64,000 nt of DNA from positions 1 through 64,000 of the forward strand of contig CAJJZP010000004.1 in assembly GCA_905197665.1 (NCBI GenBank). Reading direction: 5' to 3'. This DNA is from an uncultured Collinsella sp. Lineage in GTDB: Bacteria > Actinomycetota > Coriobacteriia > Coriobacteriales > Coriobacteriaceae. A model generated the notes under the pieces. The model made no database searches. It saw nothing but the letters and a program-made list of their open reading frames with translations, and was not told the DNA's origin. Shown piece by piece: positions 1 through 8,805 of this stretch. A program made the position numbers and the translations under genes. Position 1 is the first letter of the stretch, and the number at the start of each line of letters is the position of its first letter.

Positions 1-66
1 TGCCATGTCCGAGGACGATTTGGGGGCAAAGCCCCTGGCCTCCCCGGCGGGTATAAGGTACGGCGA

Positions 67-948
67 CTACAGGTATTCGATCTGGGCGCCTTCCGTGTCG
101 CACGTCAGAATGTGCGTGTCGCATTTGGGGAACTGCTCGCGCAGCTTGACCTGCAGGAACTTGGCTACGATAGTGTCATCGGTTACAGCCATAAGGGTCG
201 AGCCGGAGCCACTGATCCAGATGGTCTTGGCGCCGCCATTAAGGCAGGTGTCGCGCACAGCGTTGTAATCGGGAATCAGGCGGCGGCGATATGGCTCCTG
301 GATGCGGTCGTCGTTGGCGGCGGCAATCAGGTCAAGGTCGCCGGTCTCCAGGCCGCGCGTCATGCCGGCGATGCGGCCCATTTGCCATACGGCGGTGGAG
401 AGTGGAATCTCCTGCGGTACAACCTTGCGCGCCTCGCTCGTATGCACCTCGTAGGGCGGAATCACGGTAATAAAACGCAAGCGATCGTTCACCTCGTAGC
501 GCAGGCACTGGGGGAGCGAATCAGTCGGCGTAAAGGAGCAAACGGCACCGCCCAGGATGGCAGGGGCGACGTTATCGGGATGGCCCTCGACCTCGGTGGC
601 AATGCGGACGAGCTCGGCACGGTCGACGGTGTGGCCCGTCAGCGCGGCGGCCGCCATGATGCCAGCGACGACGCAGGTGGAGCTGGAACCCAAGCCGCGA
701 GCGACGGGCACGTCGGTCTGGATGTCGATGGCAACGGGGAAGGCCTGCTCGCCCCAGGCGGCCAGAGCATCGACAAAGCTCACATAGACCAGGTTGTTCT
801 CGTTTTGGAACTCCTCGGGGCAGCCGGTGATGGTGAGCTTGTCGGCGCGCTCGAAGGTAAAGTGCGAGTAGAGGCTGACGGCCATGCCGAGGGTATCGTA
901 GCCAATACCCAAGTTGGCGCTTGTTGCTGGGACGGTGATTTTGATCAT
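67..948 (-). CDS. thrB: Homoserine kinase
   Basis: Phosphorylates L-homoserine with ATP to give O-phosphohomoserine, the substrate of threonine synthase; cytoplasmic. The 293-residue product has the GHMP-kinase layout: an N-terminal segment typical of ThrB (VPATSANLGIGYDTLG, residues 6-21) and the glycine-rich ATP loop ARGLGSSST at about 83-91. Length is usual for the family. The start ATG is preceded by AGGAGG six bases upstream. It lies downstream of thrC on the same strand, but a strong hairpin terminator and a 112-bp palindrome separate the two, so it may have its own promoter or depend on read-through. Identification is firm from motifs and neighbours. Confidence 0.95.
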   Translation of the reverse strand: MIKITVPATSANLGIGYDTLGMAVSLYSHFTFERADKLTITGCPEEFQNENNLVYVSFVDALAAWGEQAFPVAIDIQTDVPVARGLGSSSTCVVAGIMAAAALTGHTVDRAELVRIATEVEGHPDNVAPAILGGAVCSFTPTDSLPQCLRYEVNDRLRFITVIPPYEVHTSEARKVVPQEIPLSTAVWQMGRIAGMTRGLETGDLDLIAAANDDRIQEPYRRRLIPDYNAVRDTCLNGGAKTIWISGSGSTLMAVTDDTIVAKFLQVKLREQFPKCDTHILTCDTEGAQIEYL

Positions 949-961
949 GTGAGTCCTCCTG

Positions 962-1073
962 GCGTGCCTGGCTGTTTAGTTCGCTGCTCGGGCAGTCCTG
1001 CGCAAGACGGAAAGCACATTAAGTGCTTTCCTTTGCGTGCGGAACTCGCGACGAACTAAACAGCCAGGCACGC
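962..1073. repeat. Long nested palindrome between thrC and thrB
   Basis: Outer arms at 962-983 and 1052-1073 are perfect 22-bp reverse complements (begins GCGTGCCTGGCTG). Inside lies a second stem, GGAAAGCAC at 1009-1017 against GTGCTTTCC at 1023-1031. It abuts the thrB ribosome binding site, so on the minus strand it would fold in the leader of thrB mRNA. No T-run follows, so a simple terminator is less likely. Function unknown. Confidence 0.85.
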
Positions 1074-1118
1074 TGTGCGCGTTCGTCATCATCCCGGGGG
1101 TTATCTGATGAAAGAAAG

Positions 1119-1140
1119 TGCGCCGGCTTTCGCCGGCGCC
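1119..1140 (-). terminator. Terminator of thrC
   Basis: On the minus strand GGCGCCGGC-gaaa-GCCGGCGC forms a GC-rich stem with a tetraloop just after the thrC stop, followed by the T-rich ACTTTCTTTC. Confidence 0.75.
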
Positions 1141-1152
1141 TTATAAGGGGTT

Positions 1153-2670
1153 TTAGTTGGTAGCCATCTTTTTTGCTGCGGACTCGACGTAGCCTGCCAT
1201 CTCATCGACGTCGCAGACGTCTTCGAAGCGGACGGGTTTGGATTCGAGTTCGGCGAGCTGGGTCGGGGCGACCGTGTTGGTTGCCTGCTCGAGCACGCGC
1301 ATAGCCTCAAAATCGTCCTCGGGCACGTCGAGGCCCAGGGCATCGCAGCAGGCGCGCGGGAACTTGTAGGGGCTGGCGGTCGAAAGCAACACGCGGGCCT
1401 TGGCACCCTCGGCGGGAGCGACCTGCTCAAAGACGTGATAGCCGCAGGCGGTGTGCGGGTCGATCACGTAGTCGTTCGCATCCCAGCAGCTCTTGATGGC
1501 GGCGCGAACCTCGTTCTCGCTGGCCCAGCCGCAGCCAAAGATGCCCTGAATCTTGGCCAGCAGCTCGGCGGGCACCTCGTAGCGACCAGTCTGTGCCAGC
1601 TGCTCCATAAGGCCGGCAACGAGCTCGCAGTCGCCGTCGGACAGGAAGTACAGCATGCGCTCCAGGTTAGAGCTAATAAGGATGTCCATCGACGGCGAGA
1701 TGGTGGTGAAGAACGGACGGTTGCGGTCGTAGACGCCGGTGGTCAGGAAGTCGGCGAGCACGTTGTTCTTGTCGCTCGCGACGATGAGCTTGGCGACGGG
1801 CAGGCCCATGCGCTTGGCATAGTAGCCGGCCAGGATATCGCCAAAGTTGCCGGTCGGTACGCAGAACTCCACGGCGTCGCCGGCCTCCAGGCGTCCGGCG
1901 CGCAGCAGCTGTGCATAGGCGGCAAAGTAGTAGACGACCTGCGGCACCAGGCGGCCGACGTTGATGGAGTTGGCGCTCGAAAGCACCGTGCCGGCGGCCT
2001 CCAGGCGCTTGGCAAGCTCTTTATCGGCAAAGATGCGCTTGACGGCACTCTGGGCATCGTCAAAGTTGCCGCGGATGCCGCAGACGGCGACGTTATCGCC
2101 CTCCTGTGTGGACATCTGCAGATTCTGCACGCGGCTGACTTTGCCTTCGGGATAAAAGACGGTAATACCCGTGCCCGGAGCGTCGGCAAAACCAGCGAGT
2201 GCGGCCTTGCCGGTGTCGCCTGACGTGGCGGTGACGATCATGATGCGCTCGGCGCCGCCGTCCTTGGCGGAAGTGCGGGCCATCAAGCGGGGGAGCATCT
2301 GCAGGGCGACGTCCTTAAAGGCACTCGTGGGGCCGCCAAAGAGCTCCATCACATAGGTCTGAGGGGCGTCAGCGCCCGGCGCAGCGTCGAGTTTGACGAG
2401 CGGCGTGACCTCTTCGCTCGCGAACGTGCCGCGATATGCCTCGTCGACACACGCCGAAATTTCTTCGGCCGTGTAATCATTCAGTAACATTCCCAACACA
2501 TCTTGAGCGATTTCAAAGTACGATTTATCTGAAAGCGAGCTGATATCGACCTGCTGGGTGCCGAGCTCGTCCGAGACAAACAAACCCCCGTCGGGAGCGA
2601 TGCCGGTGCGGATTGCCACCTTACTTGAGCACGATAAAGTGCGTCCTCGTGTACTATGATAAGTTCCCAT
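1153..2670 (-). CDS. thrC: Threonine synthase
   Basis: PLP enzyme that converts O-phosphohomoserine to L-threonine and phosphate, the last step of the pathway. The PLP lysine is K119 in GGPTSAFKD; TATSGDTGKAAL is the phosphate-binding region of this fold. The N-terminus (MGTYHSTRG) is usual for the long, ThrC type 2 form, about 505 residues here. I chose the ATG at 2670 because GAGGAG stands about nine bases upstream; the open frame continues to 2715 but without a better signal. It is divergent from lysC, so the roughly 100-bp gap must hold both promoters. Confidence 0.95.
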   Translation of the reverse strand: MGTYHSTRGRTLSCSSKVAIRTGIAPDGGLFVSDELGTQQVDISSLSDKSYFEIAQDVLGMLLNDYTAEEISACVDEAYRGTFASEEVTPLVKLDAAPGADAPQTYVMELFGGPTSAFKDVALQMLPRLMARTSAKDGGAERIMIVTATSGDTGKAALAGFADAPGTGITVFYPEGKVSRVQNLQMSTQEGDNVAVCGIRGNFDDAQSAVKRIFADKELAKRLEAAGTVLSSANSINVGRLVPQVVYYFAAYAQLLRAGRLEAGDAVEFCVPTGNFGDILAGYYAKRMGLPVAKLIVASDKNNVLADFLTTGVYDRNRPFFTTISPSMDILISSNLERMLYFLSDGDCELVAGLMEQLAQTGRYEVPAELLAKIQGIFGCGWASENEVRAAIKSCWDANDYVIDPHTACGYHVFEQVAPAEGAKARVLLSTASPYKFPRACCDALGLDVPEDDFEAMRVLEQATNTVAPTQLAELESKPVRFEDVCDVDEMAGYVESAAKKMATN

Positions 2671-2774
2671 ATAACACTGCTCCTCGGATGCCTTGGTCCC
2701 AATCGGTGAAACCATGGTATCAGAGCGTGCAAAATAGGTTCGCAGAGGCTTTTTAGAAAGGTAACCTCCAGCCC

Positions 2775-4163
2775 ATGATTAAGATTGCCAAGTTTGGCGG
2801 CTCGTCGGTCGCCGACGCCGAACACTTTAAGAAGATTAAGGCCATCGTTGATGCCGACCCTGCCCGCCGTTTTGTGGTGGTTTCTGCCTGCGGTCGCCGC
2901 TTTAAGGGCGACACCAAGGTGACCGACCTGCTCTACTTGGTCAACGCGCACGTCAAGTACCACGTGTCGTGCGAGGAGCTGCTCGAGGACATCGGCCAGC
3001 GCTACTTTGATATCGCTGACGAGCTGGAGCTCACCTATCCCATCCGTGAGGAGTTCGCGGCCTTTGCCGAGCGCGCCCGCTCCGGTGGCTACTCCACTGA
3101 GGAGCTTGTGAGCCGCGGCGAGTACTTCACCGCTCGCCTGATGGCCGAGTACCTGGGCCTGCCGTTCCTGGACGCCGCGACGGTCGTTGCATTCCATCAC
3201 GATGGTACGCTCAGCATGAACCGCACCTCCGAGCTGGTGCAGGAGTACGGTCAGCAGGGCGGCTTTGTTATGCCCGGTTTCTATGGCGCGACGCGTGAGG
3301 GTCAGATCAAGCTGCTCGATCGTGGCGGCGGCGATATTTCCGGCTCGATTCTGGCCAAGTGCCTGGGCGCCGATCTGTACGAGAACTGGACCGACGTTTC
3401 GGGCTTCTATTCTGCCGATCCGCGTATTGTGCCCGAGGCGCAGCCCATCGCCCGCGTTACCTACGAGGAGCTGCGTGAGCTTTCGTACATGGGCGCAAGC
3501 GTCCTGCACGAGGAGGCCGTGTTCCCTGTGCGTGAGGCGGGTATTCCGCTGGTCATTAAGAACACCAATGCGCCGCAGGACCCAGGCACCATCATTAGCG
3601 AGACGGCTGACGAGGGCGAGGCAGAGCCCATCATTACCGGCGTGACCGGCAAGCGCGGTTTTGTCGCCATTAACGTCGCCCGCGACCGCACCAAGCCCCG
3701 CGTCGGCTTTATGCGCCGCGCGCTTTCGGTCTTCGAGCGCTATGACGTTTCCGTCGAGCATATGCCCACCGGCGTTGACCGCTTTGGCGCCGTGGTGCAG
3801 GAACAGGACGTGCACGACTCGCTGTATTCGCTCGTGGGCGACATTCAGCAGGAGGTCGAGCCGCTCGAGATTGAGGTCGTCGAGGGTCTGGCGCTTATCG
3901 CAACCGTCGGCCGCAACCTGCGCGGTCGCGCTGGTATTTCCGGCCATCTGTTTGGCATGCTCGGTCAGGCCGGCGTGAGCGTGCGCATGATTTCGCAGAG
4001 CTGCGACGAGATCAACATCATTATCGGCGTCGAGGAGAAAGACTTCGACTTGGCGATTCAGACCATTTACCGTGCCTTCTCCGACGAGAACGGCATTGTG
4101 AAAGTCGCGGACCTGGAGGCTCCCGCGCCGGTCGAACCCGCCCTGGCCGCCCTCCACAAGTAG
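2775..4163 (+). CDS. lysC: Aspartate kinase
   Basis: Phosphorylates L-aspartate to 4-aspartyl phosphate, the committed step to lysine, threonine and methionine. The product is 462 residues, the long monofunctional form. The N-terminal kinase motif KFGGSSVAD (residues 6-14), SRGEYFTARL and LDRGGGDISGS mark the amino-acid kinase fold. The C-terminal third (about 310-450) carries the paired ACT domains, including VSVRMISQSCDEINI, where lysine or threonine feedback usually acts. It is followed by asd on the same strand after a hairpin. AAAGG about 14 bases before the ATG is a poor ribosome site. The short acidic/alanine tail (APAPVEPALAALHK) is extra to the ACT fold. Confidence 0.95.
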   Translation: MIKIAKFGGSSVADAEHFKKIKAIVDADPARRFVVVSACGRRFKGDTKVTDLLYLVNAHVKYHVSCEELLEDIGQRYFDIADELELTYPIREEFAAFAERARSGGYSTEELVSRGEYFTARLMAEYLGLPFLDAATVVAFHHDGTLSMNRTSELVQEYGQQGGFVMPGFYGATREGQIKLLDRGGGDISGSILAKCLGADLYENWTDVSGFYSADPRIVPEAQPIARVTYEELRELSYMGASVLHEEAVFPVREAGIPLVIKNTNAPQDPGTIISETADEGEAEPIITGVTGKRGFVAINVARDRTKPRVGFMRRALSVFERYDVSVEHMPTGVDRFGAVVQEQDVHDSLYSLVGDIQQEVEPLEIEVVEGLALIATVGRNLRGRAGISGHLFGMLGQAGVSVRMISQSCDEINIIIGVEEKDFDLAIQTIYRAFSDENGIVKVADLEAPAPVEPALAALHK

Positions 4164-4235
4164 CGGCCATTCCGGTAGATATTTGGGTCATGCCTAGAAA
4201 TCTACCGTGGGGCGTTTCATTTCGGTTTCGTTTCG

Positions 4236-4262
4236 ACGGGGCGGGTTTTGTATCCGCCCCGT
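4236..4262 (+). terminator. Hairpin between lysC and asd
   Basis: ACGGGGCGG pairs with CCGCCCCGT around an 9-nt loop, followed by TCTTGTATA. It could be a leaky terminator that sets the lysC to asd ratio. A smaller inverted repeat (CGGTAGAT/ATCTACCG, 4173-4207) lies just upstream. Confidence 0.6.
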
Positions 4263-4337
4263 TCTTGTATAAACTGGGCAAGAATATCCGGCCTGCTTGG
4301 CGTGCGGGCGATAGCCACAACCTTTAAAGGGGGAAGC

Positions 4338-5363
4338 ATGAAACAGTACACGGTTGCTATTTTGGGCGCGACGGGAGCCGTGGGCACCCAGATGCTCGAG
4401 TGCCTCAACGAGCAGGAGTTTCCGGTCGGTAAGCTCAAGCTGCTGGCGAGCGCGCGCTCTGCGGGCAAGACCGTCGAGTTCCGCGGCGAGCAGGTTGTGA
4501 TCGAAGAGGCTTGCCCCGAGGCCTTTGAGGGCTGCGACATCGTACTCGGCGCTGCCGGCGACGATATCGCCAAGGAACTGCTGCCCGAGGCCGTCAAGCG
4601 CGGCGCCGTCGTGGTCGACAACAGCCATGCCTTCCGTCTGGATCCCGAGGTGCCGCTGGTCGTGCCCGAGATTAACGCCGATGACATTAAGTGGCACCAC
4701 GGCCTGATCGCCAACCCCAACTGCGCGACCATCATCGGTCTGGTTCCTACGTGGCCGCTACATCAGCTCGCCGGCGTGAAGCGCATGATCGTGTCCACGT
4801 ATCAGGCAGCTTCGGGTGCTGGCGCTCCCGGTATGGCCGAGCTCGAGGCTCAGCTGGCCGCTCTGGGCCGTGGCGAGGAGATTCCCGAGCCGCGTGCATT
4901 TGCCGCCCAGCTCGCGAGCAACCTGATTCCGCAGATTGGCGGCGTCAAGGAAGAGGGCTTTACCTCCGAGGAGATGAAGCTGCAAAACGAGGGCCGCAAG
5001 ATCATGCACCTGCCCGAGCTGCGCGTGAACTGCACCTGCGTACGCGTGCCTGTACTGCGCTCGCACTCCGAGAGCATTACGCTCGAGTTTGAGCGCGATA
5101 TTACGGTTGAGGAGGCCCGCGCTGCGCTGGCTGCCGCTCCGGGCGTGAAGCTGGTCGACGACATGAGTGCCGAGGATGCGCACGACCGCTTCCCCATGCC
5201 AATGGACACCTCCGACCAGGACCTGATTTGGGTCGGTCGCGTACGCCGCGACATCTCGAACCCCGAGGCTGCGCGTGGCATCACCTTCTGGTGCTGCGGC
5301 GACCAAATCCGTAAGGGCGCGGCAACCAACGCCGTCCAGATCGCTAAGCTGCTCTGCGAGTAG
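4338..5363 (+). CDS. asd: Aspartate-semialdehyde dehydrogenase
   Basis: Reduces 4-aspartyl phosphate with NADPH to aspartate 4-semialdehyde, the branch point to lysine and homoserine. The 341-residue product starts with the Rossmann loop GATGAVG (10-16), has the catalytic cysteine C129 in NPNCATIIGL and the QAASGAGAPGM segment. Near the C-terminus RVPVLRSHSES holds the active-site histidine region. The ATG at 4338 follows AAAGGGGGAAGC, which is a strong site; an upstream in-frame start at 4248 would lie inside the hairpin. With thrB, thrC and lysC it completes most of the path from aspartate to threonine; homoserine dehydrogenase is not in the window. Confidence 0.96.
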   Translation: MKQYTVAILGATGAVGTQMLECLNEQEFPVGKLKLLASARSAGKTVEFRGEQVVIEEACPEAFEGCDIVLGAAGDDIAKELLPEAVKRGAVVVDNSHAFRLDPEVPLVVPEINADDIKWHHGLIANPNCATIIGLVPTWPLHQLAGVKRMIVSTYQAASGAGAPGMAELEAQLAALGRGEEIPEPRAFAAQLASNLIPQIGGVKEEGFTSEEMKLQNEGRKIMHLPELRVNCTCVRVPVLRSHSESITLEFERDITVEEARAALAAAPGVKLVDDMSAEDAHDRFPMPMDTSDQDLIWVGRVRRDISNPEAARGITFWCCGDQIRKGAATNAVQIAKLLCE

Positions 5364-5766
5364 TGTGACCTGTCCGGCGGGGGCCGGGCTTGGTTTTCAG
5401 AACGTCCTCGACCATGTGTGGCGCCTTGTCCTGCTCCTTCGGAGCCGCGGACAAGGCGCCACACTGGTCTGCGGAGTGTTCTGAAAGTTAAGCCCGGCCC
5501 CCGCCTGTGGTGACGCTGCTGCGCGCGGCCTGCGATGGGGCCGTTGTTGGTTGGGGCCGCTGGGCTGATGTGGGGGTACGTGGTTGTTGCGGGCCCTGGT
5601 CCCGGCGGCGGCCTTGGCGCTTCGCGCCTGCCGCCTTTGGGGACTGTGGGGCTCGGCCGGCAGCTGCGGCGCGTTCGCGCCTGCTGCCTTGGGTGACTTT
5701 GGGGTCGATTGGGGTTGTCTGCACAATTCGCGGTATTATGTTGCGGAGTTTTGAAAGGAGCCGCTG
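5364..5766. other. Gene-free stretch between asd and ogt
   Basis: Holds the nested palindrome at 5376-5505. The remaining 260 bases are G/T-rich with small repeats such as GCGCTTCGCGC. A possible 53-codon frame at 5536 has no ribosome site and a biased composition, so I do not call it. Confidence 0.6.
5376..5505. repeat. Triple-nested palindrome
   Basis: Three stems are nested: outer arms 5376-5403 and 5478-5505 (GGCGGGGGCCGGGCTT type, near perfect), a middle stem TGTGGCGCCTTGTCC at 5417-5431 against 5449-5463 (perfect 15 bp), and a central GCTCC-ttc-GGAGC at 5433-5445. The whole 130 bp would fold into one long rod or cruciform. It follows asd by 12 bases, but there is no T-run. Confidence 0.85.
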
Positions 5767-6345
5767 GTGGTCACGACGACGTTTGCTTCGCCTTTGGGCG
5801 AAATCCTGCTTGCCGCTGATGGCCGCGGTCTGACGGGGCTTTGGTTTGAGGGGCAGGAGCACTTTGGCTCCACGCTTCTCCGTGAAGACTCCGAACATGT
5901 TGAAGGCGTCGATGCGGTTTCCGGTACTGGTGGCATGTCGTCGGTGAGTCCGGCAAATGGTGCGGCCTCTTCGGTGCTTGAGCGTTCCTGGGCTTGGCTG
6001 AATGCTTATTTTGCAGGGCAGGAACCTCGGTTTACGCCGCCGTTGCATATGATCGGCACGGCGTTTCAGCGTGAGGTTTGGTTTGAGCTGCTTTCGATCC
6101 CGCGTGGCGAGGTCGCTACGTATGGCGAGATCGCCCAGCGTGTTGCGGCTCGACATCATGTGCCGGGAAACGAGGCACCCGTTGTATCTCCTCGCGCGGT
6201 GGGGGCTGCGGTTGCGCGTAACCCCATTTCGATTATCGTGCCATGCCATCGCGTGGTCGCGGCCGACGGATCGCTCAACGGATATGCTGGCGACCTTGAT
6301 CGCAAGGAGTGGCTGCTTCGGCTTGAGGGCGCGTACGAGGAATAG
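5767..6345 (+). CDS. ogt: Methylated-DNA--protein-cysteine methyltransferase
   Basis: Suicide repair protein that moves the alkyl group from O6-alkylguanine to its own cysteine. The acceptor is C160 in IIVPCHRVV; the preceding PRGEVATYGEIAQRVA is the helix-turn-helix that enters the minor groove. The 192-residue length is slightly above the usual 160-180 because of a glycine/serine-rich stretch at about 45-75 in the N-terminal domain. The GTG start at 5767 is supported by GAAAGGAG six bases upstream. It stands alone between the palindrome and a two-component system. Confidence 0.93.
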   Translation: MVTTTFASPLGEILLAADGRGLTGLWFEGQEHFGSTLLREDSEHVEGVDAVSGTGGMSSVSPANGAASSVLERSWAWLNAYFAGQEPRFTPPLHMIGTAFQREVWFELLSIPRGEVATYGEIAQRVAARHHVPGNEAPVVSPRAVGAAVARNPISIIVPCHRVVAADGSLNGYAGDLDRKEWLLRLEGAYEE

Positions 6346-6573
6346 CGCTCGAACGCTTTGCATAACTAGGACGCCGCGAAAGGACGAGCCTCCGTCCTTC
6401 TACGGCCGGCATGCGTCCAGACGCTTGGCATCTGCGCTTTAAGTTTGGCTAAGCCATATCTTGCGTATTTGAAAACGCGCAGGTTGAGCCGCTAGGGCTG
6501 TGCTAAGGCAGCTTTCGGTGCGCTATTATCGGCAGTATCGAAACCTGTATTTCCATGCGCCAAAGGAGCAACT

Positions 6574-7263
6574 ATGAAGCTGATGCTTGCCGAGGACGAA
6601 CCTGGTCTCTCCCGCGCCCTCACCGCGATTCTTCAACATAGCGACTACGAGGTCGACACCGCCCTCGACGGCTTGACGGCGCTCGAGAATCTACTCACCA
6701 ACGATTACGACGCCGCAATCCTGGACATCATGATGCCCGGCATGGACGGCATCGAGGTGCTCAAGCGTACACGCGCCGCCGGAAAGCGACTGCCCATCAT
6801 CATGCTCACGGCAAAAAGCGAGGTGTCCGATAAGGTCGAGGGCCTGGATGCCGGTGCCAACGATTACCTGACCAAGCCGTTTGCCGCCAAGGAACTGCTT
6901 GCGCGTATTCGTGCCATGACGCGTGCCGCGACGGCAATTGACGCCACGACGCTCAGCGTGGGTAACGTGCGCCTCGACACGGCGGCTTGCACGCTTGTGG
7001 GACCTTTGGGCGAGGAGCACCTGGCCAATCGCGAGTTTCAGCTTATGGAACTCTTTATGCGCAACGCCGGCACGCGCATGCCCACTGAACGTCTGATGCT
7101 CGAGGTTTGGGGTGAGGACGCGCCCGAAGGCGCCAACGTGGTGTGGGTTTATATCTCGTACCTGCGCAAAAAGCTGACGGCGCTTGGTGCCAACATTGCC
7201 ATCCGCGCGTCGCGCAACCAAGGATATTCGCTCGAGGTTGTCGAGGAAGGAGAACGGGCGTGA
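6574..7263 (+). CDS. OmpR-family response regulator
   Basis: DNA-binding response regulator of a two-component pair. The receiver domain (1-115) has the acidic patch at E7-D8, phospho-acceptor D51 in AAILDIMMPGMDG, and K101 in LTKPF. A winged-helix effector domain fills 130-225 (ANREFQLMELFMRNAG, VVWVYISYLRKKL). The ATG follows AAAGGAGCAACT. The stop codon overlaps the GTG start of the histidine kinase by four bases, so the pair is translationally coupled. The signal and regulon cannot be read from the sequence. Confidence 0.93.
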   Translation: MKLMLAEDEPGLSRALTAILQHSDYEVDTALDGLTALENLLTNDYDAAILDIMMPGMDGIEVLKRTRAAGKRLPIIMLTAKSEVSDKVEGLDAGANDYLTKPFAAKELLARIRAMTRAATAIDATTLSVGNVRLDTAACTLVGPLGEEHLANREFQLMELFMRNAGTRMPTERLMLEVWGEDAPEGANVVWVYISYLRKKLTALGANIAIRASRNQGYSLEVVEEGERA

Positions 7264-8639
7264 GCGTGCGCACGTGGTGCAAGCGCATGGCGGCGAAGCT
7301 CGGCATGGGTGTGGGCTCGGGTAATCCGGGGCGCGCCGATGCTGCCAGTGCAATGGGCCGTCGCCTGCGTCGTAAGTTCATCCTCGTTGCCATGGGCGCT
7401 GTGACCGTGGTGCTCACGCTCATCATCGCTGGCATCAACATTGTCAATTATTCGCATGTTTGCAAGATGGCCGATGCACGACTGGACTATATCCTGGCAG
7501 GCAAGGATGGCATTGATGGGGAGGGCGAGCCTAAGACCGGTCCCGGTCAGGATGCGGTTGCCGGCAAGGTTGCTACCGGTAACCGGGCGGCCGTTCGCGA
7601 TGTGCATTTTGAAGGCATGACGGCGGAGTCTCCCTTCGACACGCGCTACTTTACGGTGTCGATTGCCGGCGGGCAGGTGACCGATGTCAACACGGCCCGC
7701 ATTGCCGCGGTAGGTGCCAAGCGTGCCGCCCGCATCGCTGCAGGACTATATTCCAAGGGTTGGACTTCGGGCTTTTCTGGCAACTACCGTTATACGGCTA
7801 CGGTTCAGGGCGACAAGACAACCTATGTGTTCGTGGACTGTTCGCGCGAGCTTGCAAGTTTCCATTCGTTTTTGAGCGCGAGTGTGGCAATCAGCTGCAT
7901 TGGCTGGCTGGCGGTGCTGGCAATTGTAACGGTCGCCTCGGGTGCGGTGATTCGGCCGATGGTCGAGAGCTATAGCAAACAGAAGCGCTTCATTACCGAT
8001 GCAAGCCACGAGATCAAAACGCCGCTGGCCGTGATTGACGCCGCCAACGAGGTCCAAGAGATCGAGAGCGGCGAGAGCGAGTGGACGCAGAGCATTCACG
8101 AGCAGGTCGCGCGGCTGACGGCGCTCACGGAGCGTCTGGTGTTCCTGGCGCGTATGGACGAGGGTTCGGCCGGCTTTACTATGGCGACGATTGATCTTTC
8201 GGAGGCCGTGGACACGGCTGCGACGCCATTTGAATCGGTGGCGGTTTCGCGCGGAAAGCGGCTGTCGACGTCGATCGCGAGCGGTGTGCGGGCCCATGCC
8301 GATGCCGCGGCAGTGGCGCATGTTGTTGAGCTGCTGCTGGACAACGCCACACGCTACGCAAGCGAGGACAGCGTGATCGAGCTGAGCCTGCGTGCCGTTT
8401 CGCGCGGTGCGGGCAAAGGCTCGGCCGAGCTTGTCGTATCGAATGCTGTTGATGAGCTGCCCGAGGGCGACCTGGACCGGCTGTTCGACCGCTTCTATCG
8501 TGCGGACGTGTCGCGCAGCTCCAAGACAGGTGGCTCGGGCGTGGGGCTGTCCGTCGTGCGCGCCATCGCCGAAGCCCATGGCGGATCAGCCACCGTATCC
8601 GGCCACGATCATCAGATCACCTTCACCGTCCGCCTCTAA
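7260..8639 (+). CDS. Sensor histidine kinase
   Basis: Membrane sensor kinase that partners the upstream regulator. About 459 residues: a basic N-terminus, TM1 at about 38-60 (GAVTVVLTLIIAGINIV), an extracytoplasmic segment of about 120 residues, TM2 at about 205-230, then the HisKA domain with phospho-acceptor H250 in ITDASHEIKTPLAV. The HATPase domain has N-box NATRYASED, the DRLFDRFYRADVSR box and GGSGVGLSVVRAIAEAHGG. I place the start at GTG 7260 (GAAGGAG just upstream, GTGA overlap with the regulator), not at the earlier in-frame ATG inside the regulator gene. The sensor domain matches nothing I recognise. Confidence 0.92.
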   Translation: MSVRTWCKRMAAKLGMGVGSGNPGRADAASAMGRRLRRKFILVAMGAVTVVLTLIIAGINIVNYSHVCKMADARLDYILAGKDGIDGEGEPKTGPGQDAVAGKVATGNRAAVRDVHFEGMTAESPFDTRYFTVSIAGGQVTDVNTARIAAVGAKRAARIAAGLYSKGWTSGFSGNYRYTATVQGDKTTYVFVDCSRELASFHSFLSASVAISCIGWLAVLAIVTVASGAVIRPMVESYSKQKRFITDASHEIKTPLAVIDAANEVQEIESGESEWTQSIHEQVARLTALTERLVFLARMDEGSAGFTMATIDLSEAVDTAATPFESVAVSRGKRLSTSIASGVRAHADAAAVAHVVELLLDNATRYASEDSVIELSLRAVSRGAGKGSAELVVSNAVDELPEGDLDRLFDRFYRADVSRSSKTGGSGVGLSVVRAIAEAHGGSATVSGHDHQITFTVRL

Positions 8640-8640
8640 G

Positions 8641-8675
8641 ACCTGCCAAAAAGGGACAGGTTTATTTTGGCAGGT
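8641..8675. repeat. GGGACAG-family hairpin, copy 1
   Basis: ACCTGCCAAAA at 8641-8651 pairs with TTTTGGCAGGT at 8665-8675; the loop holds AGGGACAGG. It directly follows the kinase stop and is followed by TTTAT, so it can serve as a terminator in either direction. Near-identical copies lie at 15362, 21463 and 23532, and an inverted one at 11806. Confidence 0.85.
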
Positions 8676-8805
8676 TTTATCTGTGCAGACGGCAGCGGAG
8701 GCTGGCGGTGATCGGCGCCATGAACGCCACCGACCCAAATAAACGCACCTCTAACTGCTAAAATATGGACATCGTTGTTCGGCTCCCGAAGGAAAGGAGA
8801 CGGTC

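Noticed and set aside
1..66. Gene start after thrB on the minus strand (ATG at 6-4)
   Set aside because: Only two codons are visible and no ribosome site precedes it.
5..268. Plus-strand frame at the left edge
   Set aside because: It overlaps thrB on the other strand and lacks motifs.
2671..2774. Lysine or threonine riboswitch between thrC and lysC
   Set aside because: The gap is about 100 bases and holds no long conserved fold.
2481..4157. Open frame of 558 codons opposite lysC and thrC start
   Set aside because: A shadow of lysC; no motif, and it would run into thrC.
5536..5697. Possible 53-codon ORF after the asd palindrome
   Set aside because: No Shine-Dalgarno, glycine/arginine-rich, not conserved in text of any family I know.
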